Shown here one piece after another: positions 1 through 9,764 of a stretch of 64,000 bases of DNA. The stretch covers positions 35,812,597-35,876,596 of the forward strand of contig NC_041395.2 of NCBI RefSeq assembly GCF_900747795.2, in the 5' to 3' direction. This DNA is from Erpetoichthys calabaricus. Its lineage: Eukaryota > Chordata > Cladistia > Polypteriformes > Polypteridae. Below the pieces are notes generated by a model that was given only the letters and a program-made list of their open reading frames with translations, ran no database searches and was not told where the DNA came from. Within the stretch, counting starts at the first letter, position 1. Each line of letters starts with the position of its first letter. The position numbers and the translations under genes were made by a program.

Positions 1-47
1 AAAATCATTTGTTTGACCTCCAGTGCGATTTTTGATCTTTGTTTCAG

Positions 48-159
48 GTCTTACTCTTCTAATTCCTTATCTGCTCAATCGAAAAAAGAAGTGGAGGCAG
101 TGTAAGGTCAGGGTGTTCATTGTTGGGCACAAAGAAACAGAAGATGAAGACAAGAAAGA
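48..159 (+). CDS. slc12a3: SLC12A3-like Na-Cl cotransporter, exon (C-terminal domain, part 1)
   Basis: First of five exons that encode the last 180 or so residues of a cation-chloride cotransporter; upstream exons lie outside the window. The exon follows a TTTCAG acceptor and begins with the last two bases of a Gly codon. It reads [20 protein letters not shown] and then [16 protein letters not shown], the start of the cytosolic C-terminal domain just after the membrane part. It ends in phase 2 at a GTGAGT donor. SLC12 proteins of this branch carry Na and Cl (with K in NKCC) across the plasma membrane; the C-terminal domain serves dimerisation and trafficking. Later exons resemble NCC (SLC12A3) more than NKCC1/2, for example [22 protein letters not shown] and RGNQ. 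Fish also have an NCC-like paralogue (slc12a10), which I cannot exclude from this part alone. Confidence 0.9.
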
Positions 160-954
160 GTGAGTACTCTCATTTTTACATATGACTTGTAACTGTATGA
201 CAAAAAATATAACTCCTGAATTTCATCAATAATCTGAAATTGTCATGTTGTTTTTCATACAACAAATTTGATTGGTCACAGTTGAAGTCATTTTTAATTT
301 TTAAAAAATTTAAGTAATATTATAAAATCACTGCACTATAACTTAAAAAAGATTTCTCACCCCTTCAGACTGATAACCTGATTTACAATGAATTCACATT
401 AAACTGAGTGCATTAATTGTGAAGCACTATTTTTGTATTGATACATATTCACATTAATATAAGAAAACTCTTGATTTATTTATTTATTTGGTGCCTTTTA
501 ATGTTTTGGATATAATGATAAAACATCCAATTTACTTTTAAGTTTAAAGACTTGAATTAAATGCACAGCATAGAAGATTTTAGAATTTTGTCTTATTCGC
601 CTCCATATGTTGAAAAATGTCAAGTAATGCAGTAAAATTACAATTCTAGAATTTGTATATTAGGAGATGTTAGATGCACCATGTAAAATAGCTTTCACAA
701 AAAATTAAAAATATTAAGAACACTTTTCTGCATTAAACAGTAATTTAGCTTCTCTTTTGCTCCAATTAATTATTTGAAACTGGATTTAATTTTTAATGAA
801 TTGGTAAAGCAGGTTCAGTTTACTTTCATTTGTAGCATAATTATCTTTAACTGGAAATGCCCTTTGGAAATATTGAGACTTGCTGATGTTTGTGGGCTTT
901 TCAAAACATGTTTTCTTTACACTTCTTGAATTTAATTTTATTTCATTCTCACAG
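160..954. other. Intron, no repeat recognised
   Basis: AT-rich intron between the first and second exons. I see no open frame of note, RNA gene or classifiable mobile element. It ends in TTTCATTCTCACAG, a normal acceptor. Confidence 0.6.
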
Positions 955-1041
955 AATGCTGTCCCTGTTGAACCGGTTCCGGCTAGATTTCCATGATGTC
1001 ATTGTAATGACTGAGAGTGATGAAGCACCCCAACCTGAAAA
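955..1041 (+). CDS. slc12a3: SLC12A3-like cotransporter, exon (C-terminal domain, part 2)
   Basis: Follows a CTCACAG acceptor; the first A completes the codon split from the previous exon. It encodes MLSLLNRFRLDFHDVIVMTE and SDEAPQPE, matching the family segment around LLSKFRLGFHEV. It ends in phase 2 at a GTAAGT donor. The last residues (ESDEAPQPE) are acidic and poorly conserved between paralogues, so they would help decide between slc12a3 and slc12a10. Confidence 0.9.
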
Positions 1042-1616
1042 GTAAGTGTTTCAAAAACATATTTATAAGAAGCATTTTCATCCTTGTTGGGCCATAGTGA
1101 CTCAATGGTTATTGTTATGTACCAAATCCTAAACCTTTGCTTGGGCATCAAAAATTCATCATCATAGTTAAAATTAAGCCAAACTAGGGAAAAAAGAGAT
1201 TTTTTAACAAGAGGACAAAGAAGAGCTCTACCAAATGTTCATGTGGATATGCAGGGGGTATTAAGGACTGCTATTATTTATTATTGTAGAGCCATAGCTA
1301 AAAGAAGATTTTATAAGACAAATTAAACAAAAGGGAGGGAGATTATAGGATACTCCCAGGAAGTTGAATGGATTCATCTTGGACAACATATATCAGTAGC
1401 AGGGTCCTGCCAATGGGACTTTACAAAAAATTATAAAAAAACAGATGCCTAAATTATTTAAAAGCTTTGTTTCCTGTAAATGAAAGCGTGGAGTTCAGAA
1501 AATGTGGTTTTACCCATCGCTAAAGGGCACTCATTTCTCGAATTTCACAGAGCTGTCTGTGGGGAGTTCACACATTTTTCCTTAATCCGCATGTTTTTTT
1601 TCCATAACTCCAAAGT

Positions 1617-1975
1617 GCAGCACGGTGGTGCAGTGGATAATGCTGCTGCCTCGCAGTTAGGAGACCTGGGTTTGCTTCCTGGGTCCTCCCTGCATGGAGT
1701 TTGCATGTAATCCCCGTGTCTGTGTGGGTTTTCTCCGGGTGCTCCGGTTTCCTCCCACAGTCCAAAGACATACAGGTTAGGTGCATTGGCGATCCTAAAT
1801 TGTCCCTAGTGTGTGCTTGGTGTGTGTGTGTGTATGTGTGTGTGTGTGTGTGTGCGCGCCCTGCCCGGGGTTTGTTTCCTGCCTTGCATCCTATGTTGGC
1901 TGGGATTGTCTCCAGCAGACCCCTGTGACCCTGTAGTTAGGATATAGCGGGTTGGATAATGGATGGATGGATAAG
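1617..1975 (+). mobile_element. V-SINE, full length (DANA/mermaid type)
   Basis: The copy starts with a tRNA-like head (GCACGGTGGTGCAGTGG). It then has the central domain shared by fish V-SINEs (GGTTTTCTCCGGGTGCTCCG, CCCACAGTCCAAAGACAT), a (TG)n stretch at about 1822-1855, and the tail GGCTGGGAT...CCAGCAGACCCC ending in (GGAT)n. An 8-bp target duplication TCCAAAGT lies at 1609-1616 and 1976-1983. V-SINEs are moved by LINE reverse transcriptase acting on the tail. The clear duplication and low divergence suggest a fairly young insertion in the intron. Confidence 0.93.
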
Positions 1976-2036
1976 TCCAAAGTTGGTTGATTGCATATTC
2001 CAAATTACCATTGTGTGAATGAAGACATGAGCATTA

Positions 2037-2130
2037 ATGAGACCTGCTATGGACTGTTGCCCTGTCTAAGGCTGTTTCCTGCCTTGCATCCAAGGTTGTT
2101 AGGATAGGCTCTTGCCCTTGCTGCCCACTA
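2037..2130 (+). mobile_element. Old V-SINE or LINE tail fragment
   Basis: The stretch GTTGCCCTGTCTAAGGCTG followed by TTTCCTGCCTTGCATCCAAG and GGATAGGCTCTTGCCC follows the order of the V-SINE tail but is strongly diverged. No duplication is visible. Confidence 0.4.
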
Positions 2131-2570
2131 TTATATGTTATTCCCAAACGTCAAATTTACTTTGTACATTGCTCCAAAGGTAACTTCAGGGTTTTGTATA
2201 AAGGCCATGCCAAATATGTGCTGAATCTTAATTCAAGAAGTGACAAATACTCATTTGGTAGAGAGTTTGTGGAATATCAGAAAGAAAATCGAAAGCAGTG
2301 GGAGGTGAGAATGTAAGATAGGAAATTATCATTGACATATGCAGACACGCTGGGGCAAGCAGCCTGTTTTGTTAATTTTGGCTGCAGCTTTTCTTATTTC
2401 TTTCCCGGTTTCATCTCTCCCTATGATTACATGTAGTAAGATAAATATTCTTTATAATTTTAAGCTCTCTTTGGTACTTTCATGTAAATCTGACAGCCCA
2501 AAATTGTAAATCAGTGTGTCTGTTATATAGCCTTATTATACTGAACCTAAATATGAAAAATTAGCTTGCA

Positions 2571-2711
2571 TATCCATCCATCCATCCATCCATTTTCCAA
2601 CCCGTTGAATCCGAACACAGGGTCACGGGGGTCTGCTGGAGCCAATCCCAGCCAACACAGGGCACAAGGCAGGGAACCAATCCTGGGCAGGGTGCCAACC
2701 CACCGCAGGAC
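2571..2711 (-). mobile_element. V-SINE tail-only retroposon (copy A)
   Basis: Only the tail part of the SINE is present, with (TCCA)n at the left and a 5' end at GTCCTGCGGTGGG (sense). It is flanked by TAGCTTGCA at 2562-2570 and 2712-2720, so it is a separate retroposition event and not a deleted SINE. The 5' end falls within 3-4 bases of that of four other copies in this window. Confidence 0.88.
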
Positions 2712-2954
2712 TAGCTTGCACATTTTATTTTTAATTTCAAAGGACTATGAGAAGCTTATTATTTTATTTTTATTCATAGAATTACATTGTTTATAACCAC
2801 AGAACTGCTAGTCTTGAAAAGCAAAAGCATAAACTTTAATGGACTGTGCTACGAAACAAAAGGTTTCTGACTATTTTGATTTGAATTAATTTATATGAAT
2901 AGCAATAGCAATATTCCATGCTAGTATTTTTACAATACCATTTTGTAGATTTGG

Positions 2955-3260
2955 TGATGCAGTGGTGGACTGTAATGGGTCTACTGTCTTAGATTTGTAA
3001 TCTGCACATGGTTTTTATATGAGTAGAACTTGCATGTCTTCCCCATGTGAACATGGGTTTTTCTCCAAGTAACATGATTTTACTTCACTATTGTAAAGAT
3101 GTGCTTCTTAAGTTAATGAATGAGTTTAGGTTGACCCTGTGGGAGAGCTCATGAGTGGGTGCTGCAATGGAATGGTGTCCTGTCCAAGGTTCTTTCTTGT
3201 CTTAGGTCAGGGACTGCTAGGATGAGTTCTGACCTTCCATAACCTTGATTAGGTGGCTTT
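2955..3260 (+). mobile_element. Old V-SINE
   Basis: In order: GGTGATGCAGTGGTGGACTG, ACTTGCATGTCTTCCCCATG, TGGGTTTTTCTCCAAGTAAC, AGGTTGACCCTGTGGG, AATGGTGTCCTGTCCAAGG and CTAGGATGAGTTCTGACC. These match head, central domain and tail of the V-SINE at high divergence, so this is an ancient insertion. Confidence 0.65.
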
Positions 3261-3385
3261 GAGAATTTTATGTCATTTTTTTGTAATTGCACCGACGTAA
3301 TACTACATATTGTTATTCTAGACTGTGATGCTATACTGTATCTTCAATGTAATGCATCATTTTCATTTTAGTAATACATATCTAC

Positions 3386-3390
3386 CTTTT

Positions 3391-3478
<88 letters not shown>

Positions 3479-3480
3479 TC
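3386..3480 (+). repeat. (CTTT)n microsatellite forming a splice-acceptor pyrimidine tract
   Basis: About 22 near-perfect CTTT units end directly at the CAAAG acceptor of the exon starting at 3485. No other pyrimidine tract lies between repeat and exon, so the repeat itself must serve as the U2AF binding tract. A short TTTC run also follows the exon (3652-3670). Confidence 0.95.
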
Positions 3481-3484
3481 AAAG

Positions 3485-3620
3485 CATGAAAAGATTTGAA
3501 GACAGCATTGCTGCATTCAGGCTAAATGATGGATTCCAAGACAATGCTAGTGTCCGGGAACTTAAAAGAAACTGTCCATGGAAAGTTTCAGACACCGAGT
3601 TAGAGCAATATCAGGAGAAG
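3485..3620 (+). CDS. slc12a3: SLC12A3-like cotransporter, exon (C-terminal domain, part 3)
   Basis: Encodes MKRFEDSIAAFRLNDGFQDN then ASVRELKRNCPWKVSDTELE and QYQEK. The FRLNDGF and CPWK blocks are typical of NCC rather than NKCC2, which has YRLHE and TPWK at these sites. The acceptor is CAAAG, and the pyrimidine tract in front of it is a (CTTT)n microsatellite, an unusual arrangement. The exon ends in phase 0 at GTATGC. Confidence 0.92.
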
Positions 3621-3959
3621 GTATGCAGACACTTTAATGAAATTTATTTTTGTTTCTTTCTTTCTTTCTTATGTAAAAATAGCTTGCTAAATTAATTCTG
3701 ATTTTTGCTAGGGAATGTATTTTCCTTCCATATTTAAAAACCATGCTGCTAAGTTATTTTCATCTTTATAAATGCGTGTGAGTACATCCCAATCCAATTC
3801 AGTGCTGGTTGCCACCCTCTGTGCAAATTCAACTCCAGCTTCAGGTGACTCCTTAGGAAAAATAAAATGGGTTCCAAAAAATGAATAAATGAATGAATTA
3901 AAAACATTTTCCTGAAACCATAAAGAGAAGAATGCTGAGGAAATAAATAGGTGGATTTA

Positions 3960-4280
3960 AAAAAATGGAGATTTGGATTTAAGCAAACAGGGATTAAGAG
4001 GTGACTTGACTGAAGTCTTTAACATTATGAATGGAGTTAGTACTATGGCTCCTTTCTGTTACTTTAAAATAAATTGTTCAACAAGAATACAAGGACACAA
4101 TTGTAAATTTATTAAGGGAAAACCAATCACAAATGTTAGAAGGTTTAGAAGGCATATTAAAAAAAAAAACCAAATACAGTAGTGTGGTAGAGAGTAGGGC
4201 TCAGGGACATTTAAAACTTGATTTTATTGTGGGGTATCTAGGAGAATAAGACTGGCAAGCTGAATGAACTGTTCCAATCT
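3960..4280 (+). mobile_element. CR1-type LINE ORF2 C-terminal fragment
   Basis: The + strand frame from 3973 reads LSKQGLRGDLTEVFNIMNGV followed by a K-rich end (RRFRRHIKKKN). It matches the CR1-clade ORF2 C-terminal block normally written RRLRGDLIEVFKIMNG. Some downstream sequence (KLNELFQSSD in another frame) may belong to the same end. It lies in the third visible intron of the cotransporter and is a truncated, inactive copy. Confidence 0.7.
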
Positions 4281-4469
4281 TCTGATGTACTAGATAATTT
4301 GACATTCCTATAGTAAAATTTGTTTTTAACAATATGTGTATGGCCAATTTTGTATTCATATTTGGTAAATCAAATGTCCTAAGTATTGTCTGTGAGCAGT
4401 TCCTCTGAGTATTCCAGTGTTACATCTGTTTCCAGAATGTCACTGTTTAATTTTTGATTCCAAAATGGC

Positions 4470-4590
4470 CTTATTTTGGTATGTCTGTGGGGAGTGTGCA
4501 TGAGTGGGCAATAGAATGATTTAGTGCCATGTTCTGGATTGGTCCCCTCGGTACAACCATATTGGATTAAGTGAGTTTGAAAATATTTAA
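4470..4590 (+). mobile_element. Old V-SINE fragment
   Basis: GTCTGTGGGGAGTGTGCATG, then GATTTAGTGCCATGTTCTGG and ATTGGATTAAGTGAGTTTGA follow the order of a very diverged V-SINE. The AAGTGAGTTTGA end also appears in the old copy at 39865. Confidence 0.4.
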
Positions 4591-4729
4591 AACCTTCTGC
4601 TGATTTTTTTTTTTTTTGAATCGTTAACTTATGGAGAGAATATTACTTCTTCAATTTATGCTGTATATGCTAAATTACCATGTCTGCCTTGCAGAATTTG
4701 GATTTTCTTGAGGTTCAGGTAGACTTTCT

Positions 4730-4890
4730 TAAAGGCTATGTCACATTAGACAAATTTTCCAGCAATTTTCAGTCTTACTCTTCATTTACGTAATCTTAGC
4801 CAATCAGAGGCAGTGCTCATATGAAGCCAACTAGTCTGTGTCTGGTTACAACAAAAGTCAAATAGGTTTGATTTTTTTCATTGGTTAGAC
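4730..4890. repeat. Unclassified short repeat, also at 54795-54850
   Basis: The segment with CACATTAGACAAATTTTCCAGC and CTTCATTTACGTAATCTTAG resembles CACACTACACCAATTTTCC and CTTTCATTTACATAAT near 54805-54850. Two diverged copies in one window suggest a MITE-like family, which I cannot place. Confidence 0.35.
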
Positions 4891-5059
4891 AAGCAGACTC
4901 ATTTCAAGAGCCTTTCAAAATCATTTTAGTAAAAAAACATACTGTAAATAACTGGTTAATTCTGGTTACTAAAATGTACATAAATTCAATGCAAGAAATT
5001 TCAATATAATAATTACAAATGAATCAAGTTGCAAGCAGAATCTCTTTTGCCTTGCGAGG

Positions 5060-5410
5060 ATAAGATATGACTCATGATCATGTTTCAAAAGGATGTCAGG
5101 ATAATTTTTTTAGTTCTTTTTGTGTTTCATCTCAAACACTAAAAATGTACAACTGACCTTCAATAACCACTTTCAGGTTGGCACGGTACAAGAGGCTGTA
5201 TCTGATTTTGACTTTGTGTATATGCGTTTTAATGCAGTAGAATGTGGCGTGTTTATCAGCTGTTGAAGGGGAGAAATCTGGGAAGATATGAATGTGGTTA
5301 TTTTCAAATCTCCTCTTTCAGTCTAAAAAGCAACATCAAATTTTGTTTAACCTATAGTTTCTTGAAACGAACAATGAGGCTTCTCAATTTTGAGGCATTT
5401 GATCCATGTC
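5060..5410 (-). mobile_element. L1-type LINE ORF1, C-terminal part (left of the nested transposon)
   Basis: On the minus strand this reads KLRSLIVRF, then HIHIFPDFSPSTADKHATF, then KVKIRYSLLYRANLKVV. These are the three landmarks of the L1 ORF1 RRM/C-terminal domain: the LIVRF block, the IFPDYS..V..KR block and the I.F.LLFPAKL block. The frame is broken in places. It continues at 6244 on the other side of a DNA transposon, so the two pieces are one L1 ORF1 copy. Confidence 0.8.
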
Positions 5411-6243
5411 CAGTGGAACCTCGGTTCACGAACGTCTCGGTACATGTACAAATCGGTTTACGACCAAAAAGTTCGCCAAACTTTTGCCTCGGTTCACAAC
5501 CACACACTCGGTATACGAATAAGCCAGTTTCCCTTTCGGTTTGTACATGTTCAGTCTCTCCCTGTGCATTTCCTGTGCAGCGAGCAAGAGAGAGAGAGCT
5601 ACAGTTCGCGACACACACACGAGAGAGACACACACACACACAGGCATGCGAGAGAGAGACACAAACACAGGCACCATGACAGAGAGAAACGCACACACAC
5701 AGGCACGCGAGAGAGAGAGAAAGAGAGAGAGACACACACACAGGCACGCGAGAGAGAGAGTGAGACACACACACAGGCATGCGAGAGAGAGAGAGCTGGA
5801 CGCATAAGGTAGGAAGGCAGTTAAAGAATGCACTGGGCTTTATTTTGTTTTCACTTCTGTTTACAGCGATCAATTCGTAGTGTGCATTGTTGCAATGTTA
5901 CTTTTCTTGGTGGTTTATTAAATTACAGATTTTTTTCAAATGTTCATTTTTTTTCCCTGTGCTTAAAACTCATTAAAAAAAAAAAGTGTTTTTAGCCAGC
6001 GGTTGGTAGCACTATAGCGCGAACTATTGCAGTGTTAGGTTTCTCTGTTGTTCAAGGTTTTCTCAGTGTTATTCAATGTTTTTACATTTAGTTTACTATT
6101 ACGCTGTGCATTCTGTGGTTTAATTAACTATATTTGTGCTTAAAAACTTAAAACAATATATATTTACATACAGTTCGTATGGTCTGGAACGGATTAATTG
6201 TATTTACATACAATCCTATGGGGGAAATTGCGAGGTTCTACTG
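5411..6243. mobile_element. Non-autonomous pogo/Tigger-like DNA transposon
   Basis: The ends are inverted repeats: CAGTGGAACCTCGGTTCACG at the left and its diverged complement GCGAGGTTCTACTG at the right. Farther in, CCGTTCCAGACCATACG-type sequence is seen near the right end. The TA expected as target duplication is clear on the right (TATATGG) and changed on the left. The 833-bp body encodes no transposase. It carries a GA/CA-rich array (5585-5805). Terminal sequence of this type is common in Tc1/mariner pogo-group MITEs; the exact family is inference. Confidence 0.75.
5585..5805. repeat. GA/CA minisatellite inside the pogo-like element
   Basis: An irregular array with a period of roughly 30-40 bases: (CA)n, then GGCACGCGAGAGAGAGA, repeated about six times with small changes. 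It leaves long open frames on both strands (for example RERERETHTQ in one frame), which come from base composition and not from coding. Confidence 0.9.
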
Positions 6244-7090
6244 TATATGGTAAGGTGCTGAGATCTCGAAGTTTGATTTGAAGTCCTCTCCAATTATTTT
6301 AGAGAACAGTTCAACTATGAATTTCACTGGGTTTGGACTCAGTTTTCAGGGAGACCTTTTATTCTGATGTTGTTCCTTCTATATCTGTCTTTCAGCACAG
6401 CTAGTTTATCACTGAGCATTTTACATTCTGATTTTGCAAGCTATTGCTTTTTTCTTCAACTTCAGATGTCGATTGTTCAACTATTTCATTACGAGTCATA
6501 AATGTTTCTTTAACATCTTCAAGCTGAGCACCAAGTACTCTAATTTTATTCTCAAACTTACTCATATTTTCCTGCATTTTTTCATCAATTCGTTCTATAA
6601 TTTCTTTAAAGGTAGCAGTAAAGTGAGTATTTAAAATGTTTCTCCATATCTTTTATATCCACAACCTGTTTCTCAATTCTCTTGTTTTTATTTCTTATAT
6701 TCTTCTTTATGTCCTTTATATCCTTCTTTAAATCACCCTTTATAGCATTTACGTTTCTTGTGTGTAGTAATTTTTACCTTCAGCTCGGATAGTTCATTTC
6801 GGTCTCCTCTGCACTCCATAGGCAGAGTTGTGAGTCTAGTTGGAGTTGATGAACCATGCTCAGTTCCAATAATCGTCCTACAATCAAAGTGTTCTCCTTG
6901 CCCACCTCACTCGCAGTTTTGCTTTTACTTTCGCTGTTGGCTGGAGCTAATGCTGCAGTGTTAGGTCCTGACAGATCTGTTCCTTCACCTGCCTGTTCCA
7001 GGTCAACCTCTAGCAAGCTATACCATGAACTTGAGGCCAGTTTAGACTTTGAAGCTTTAGCTGTCTTTTCCTTTTCTTTCTGAGCCTTTT
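6244..7090 (-). mobile_element. L1-type LINE ORF1, N-terminal and coiled-coil part
   Basis: Minus-strand reading from the right gives QKEKEKTAKASKSK and a low-complexity N-terminus. A long heptad-like stretch follows (MSKFENKIRVLGAQLEDVKE), then KLAVLKDRYRRNNIRIKGLP, the LEDRSRRNNIRI hallmark that follows the L1 ORF1 coiled coil, then FIVELFSKIIGEDF. Several stops and shifts show it is dead. It joins the C-terminal part at 5060-5410 across the nested DNA transposon. ORF2 is not visible in this intron, so the copy is cut short or rearranged. Confidence 0.85.
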
Positions 7091-8076
7091 ATTATCTGCT
7101 CATGCTTATATATACTGGTAAATACAGGATATCTTGAGATGATACGAATAAATAATTAAATAACACCACTGCTAATGGAGCCATCCTATACATTAATCTC
7201 TTACGACAGACAAGATCAAAAACTGAACCAATAAGCCTTTGGCCAGCAGTAAAATACATGGAATGTAGTTACGAGGAATAAGGAACACACATGCTTTGAA
7301 CCTCACAAATAGAAGGGAAGCTTGTCTGTCTGATGTCCCATTTTTATGTTCTAAAACAAAATTAATAAAAGAAAAAAGGGCTGAGAATACAGCTGAACAC
7401 AACACAGCTATTAATCCTTCATACAGCACTAGTCCAACGCCAGCTCCATCAGGCACTATGGGGACTCATGTAACAAGACCTTAACTTCACTTTGGACTGG
7501 TCTGAGGTGGCTTAATTGAGGCAAATTTCTCTTGATATTACATACTTAGTGCATGACCTCCTTCATATTAACAAGTCCTTTTACCATGATGTCAATATAC
7601 CACACTGCACAGAGATGACCAATCTACCGATGTTTTATAAGTGTTATGAAGACAGTAAGAAGCCTTTGTTCAGGTCTTAAACGAGTAAATGAGTAATAGC
7701 TGCATATTTGCAGCACCTAAACTAGTGTTAGCGAAAAATAAATAAATAAAGGGCAGAGACTGTTGCTTAACTCACTGCAGCTGTTAACCCTTCATACATC
7801 CCATGGGTGAGCATGCCACTGAAAGATTGGCACTCATTCAGTAAATATGGCTACAATTTTCAGTTCTGTAATTTGACATCATGCAGCAATGAGATCAATG
7901 AGACTGTGATTGGCAAATCTGACATAGCCAATGACAAAAAGTCGCTTAATGAGACATCAGCTTAATTGTCTCTGTTTTTGTTCTCATTCTGACAGTTTTC
8001 TTAAGTAAAGTGTTTTTTGTTGTTTTCTTATACTGACCACATATATTTAAGCATTTTATTTTTTCTGTCTTTTCAG
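7091..8076. other. Intron remainder; possible L1 5' leader
   Basis: Between the L1 ORF1 and the next exon I see no second gene. Two segments (7380-7420 and 7755-7800) share similar wording such as CAGCTATTAATCCTTCATAC and CAGCTGTTAACCCTTCATAC. They could be a repeated unit of an L1 leader. This is weak evidence. Confidence 0.35.
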
Positions 8077-8144
8077 ACAAAACGAAAAGTTCGTTTGAAT
8101 GAAATTATTCAAGAGAACTCAAAGGATGCAGCTCTCATAGTTGT
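8077..8144 (+). CDS. slc12a3: SLC12A3-like cotransporter, exon (C-terminal domain, part 4)
   Basis: A short 68-base exon after a strong CTGTCTTTTCAG acceptor. It encodes TKRKVRLNEIIQENSKDAAL and IVV, matching the family block [20 protein letters not shown]. It ends in phase 2 at GTAAGT. About 4.5 kb of intron, filled with LINE and DNA-transposon remains, separates it from the previous exon. Confidence 0.92.
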
Positions 8145-8479
8145 GTAAGTAAAGACAAAAAGATTAAATCATGTTTTCGTGTACCATGGATAGTTTTACT
8201 GCATTTCCATACAGTTGATGTACCAGTAGATATGTGTGCAATAACAGCGACCAAACTTCAGTTAAAAATAACTACCAATTCAACTTTAACTGAACGTTAT
8301 AAAAAAAAAAAAAAGATTGCAATAGACTGCTTATTTTACATTTTATTTATGTATTGGTTTTTGTTTTTTTCTGGTCAAATTTCAAGCATTAGTGCTCTTC
8401 AGCATTAACAGATTATGTGTATTTCAAAGTTCCTACATTTTAAATGAATTTTCTCTCACAAAGTTACAATAAAGGTAGT

Positions 8480-8710
8480 GTGGTAATCTAACAGTTGACG
8501 CTGCTCACTCAAATCCTAGCCCACTAATTGTAAGCAGTTTGCACATTGTGCATGTCGGTTTTTCAAGTCTTAACAGGTTCCCCTCAAACTTAAGGTCGAT
8601 TATTGACATTAAACTGATTCAGCATGAGAGAGTATGCGCCATCATCAACTGGCACCTGTTGAGCCTAACCTTGCAACCCACTTTTGATGCATGCCTGTTG
8701 AAAATAAATG
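8480..8710 (+). mobile_element. Old V-SINE in the last intron
   Basis: GGTAGTGTGGTAATCTAACAG, then CAAATCCTAGCCCACTAATT, GCAGTTTGCACATTGTGCATG and AGGTCGATTATTGACATTAA follow the head and central domain of a V-SINE at high divergence. Confidence 0.5.
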
Positions 8711-8826
8711 ATTAAAAGATCACATTATGTACAATTGCTTATTTCATTATTTGATTTTTTCATATTGATTTCTATGTATCATTAGCCATATATATTTATG
8801 GTGTCTTGTTGTCTGTCCCACAACAG

Positions 8827-8968
8827 GAGCATGCCAGTGGTGAAGAAGGACTCGTGCCCAAGCTCCCTGTACATGGCCTGGTTGGAGGCCTTGTCCAGCA
8901 ACCTCACCTCTCCAGTGCTTCTCATTCGTGGCAATCAACAGAGTGTACTGACATTTTATTGTCAGTAG
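8827..8968 (+). CDS. slc12a3: SLC12A3-like cotransporter, terminal coding exon
   Basis: Last coding exon after a CCCACAACAG acceptor. It reads [20 protein letters not shown], then [20 protein letters not shown] and LTFYCQ, then TAG. The ending VLTFYCQ and the blocks [11 protein letters not shown] and LIRGNQ are those of NCC; NKCC2 ends LTFYS with RGNHKN. No stop or frameshift is seen in any of the five exons, so the gene looks intact in this part. Confidence 0.95.
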
Positions 8969-9720
8969 AGTGAACTACAAAAACAAGATGTTTCCTTCTC
9001 CTTTCGATGGTATAAACCTGGGATATTTGTGCCAAAATCTATCCAATGAAAAAAAGCTCTTTCCTATTTTTGGACTATATGCCCATAAAAGAGAAGCTAT
9101 CTCTTTAGGTGCTGGGCTAGATACATTTGTGAATGACAGCTTTGACTTGCACTGTTTTTGAAGCTGTGATAGCAAAGACTGGGGAATTTTTTGTTTCTCT
9201 GTCTTTTTTTAATTATTCTAGTAATAATTTATCAATTATGTTAAATCTTTTTGACTAATTTCTACAATGCATGTTTTTTATGTTTCTGTCATTGATGTTT
9301 TGTATGTATGATAAGTATATTGCAAAAGTAATGTAAATATTTAGTTAACTGTTCATTATTTCTTTTTAATTGTTTTACCACATATTATGAAATTATGCTG
9401 CTATTAAGTTGGACCATATGTGTGACGAAAGTGAAAACGAGTCCACCTTGCTTAAAACTCAGGGACTACTTAAAATACAAAAAGTCTTTTATGTTAACCA
9501 GTAAGAAGCCCACTCAAGTCAAGAGAGCCCTGAAGCAGAAGAAGAACGATTATTTTTATTTACCACCAAAGAGATGTTAGGCGAGCTGGAAAAGAAAGGA
9601 CAGAAGTCAATGCTCTCCTATTAGCTCATATCAGAAATCATTTCAGAGACAGAAAGAACAGATTTAACTTTTTGTTTTGTGTGTATCTGTCAAATAAAAG
9701 CTGCCATAAGACAAGTATTC
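8969..9720 (+). other. 3'UTR of the SLC12A3-like gene
   Basis: Downstream of the TAG there is AT-rich single-copy-looking sequence with no recognisable repeat until 9765. An AATAAA signal at 9693-9698 is followed by CTGCCATAAG, so cleavage is likely about 9712-9720. Short open frames in the stretch are not conserved with anything I recognise and are taken as UTR. Confidence 0.65.
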
Positions 9721-9764
9721 ATATTGTTCATATTGTTTCCTGGATTACCTCTTACTTTATGTAG

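Noticed and set aside
1480-2003. Short open frames over the first V-SINE
   Set aside because: They read through the SINE. The same frames recur at every V-SINE copy (18713, 35750, 44858, 48552, 54378), so they are repeat translations.
5352-5873. Long overlapping open frames on both strands (up to 173 codons)
   Set aside because: They are produced by the GA/CA minisatellite inside the DNA transposon. Only the last residues on the minus strand (LRSLIVRF) are meaningful, and they belong to the L1 ORF1.
1-8968. Assigning the cotransporter to NKCC1/NKCC2 (SLC12A1/A2)
   Set aside because: The words [26 protein letters not shown] and the end LTFYCQ fit the NCC branch. The NCC-like paralogue slc12a10 remains possible.
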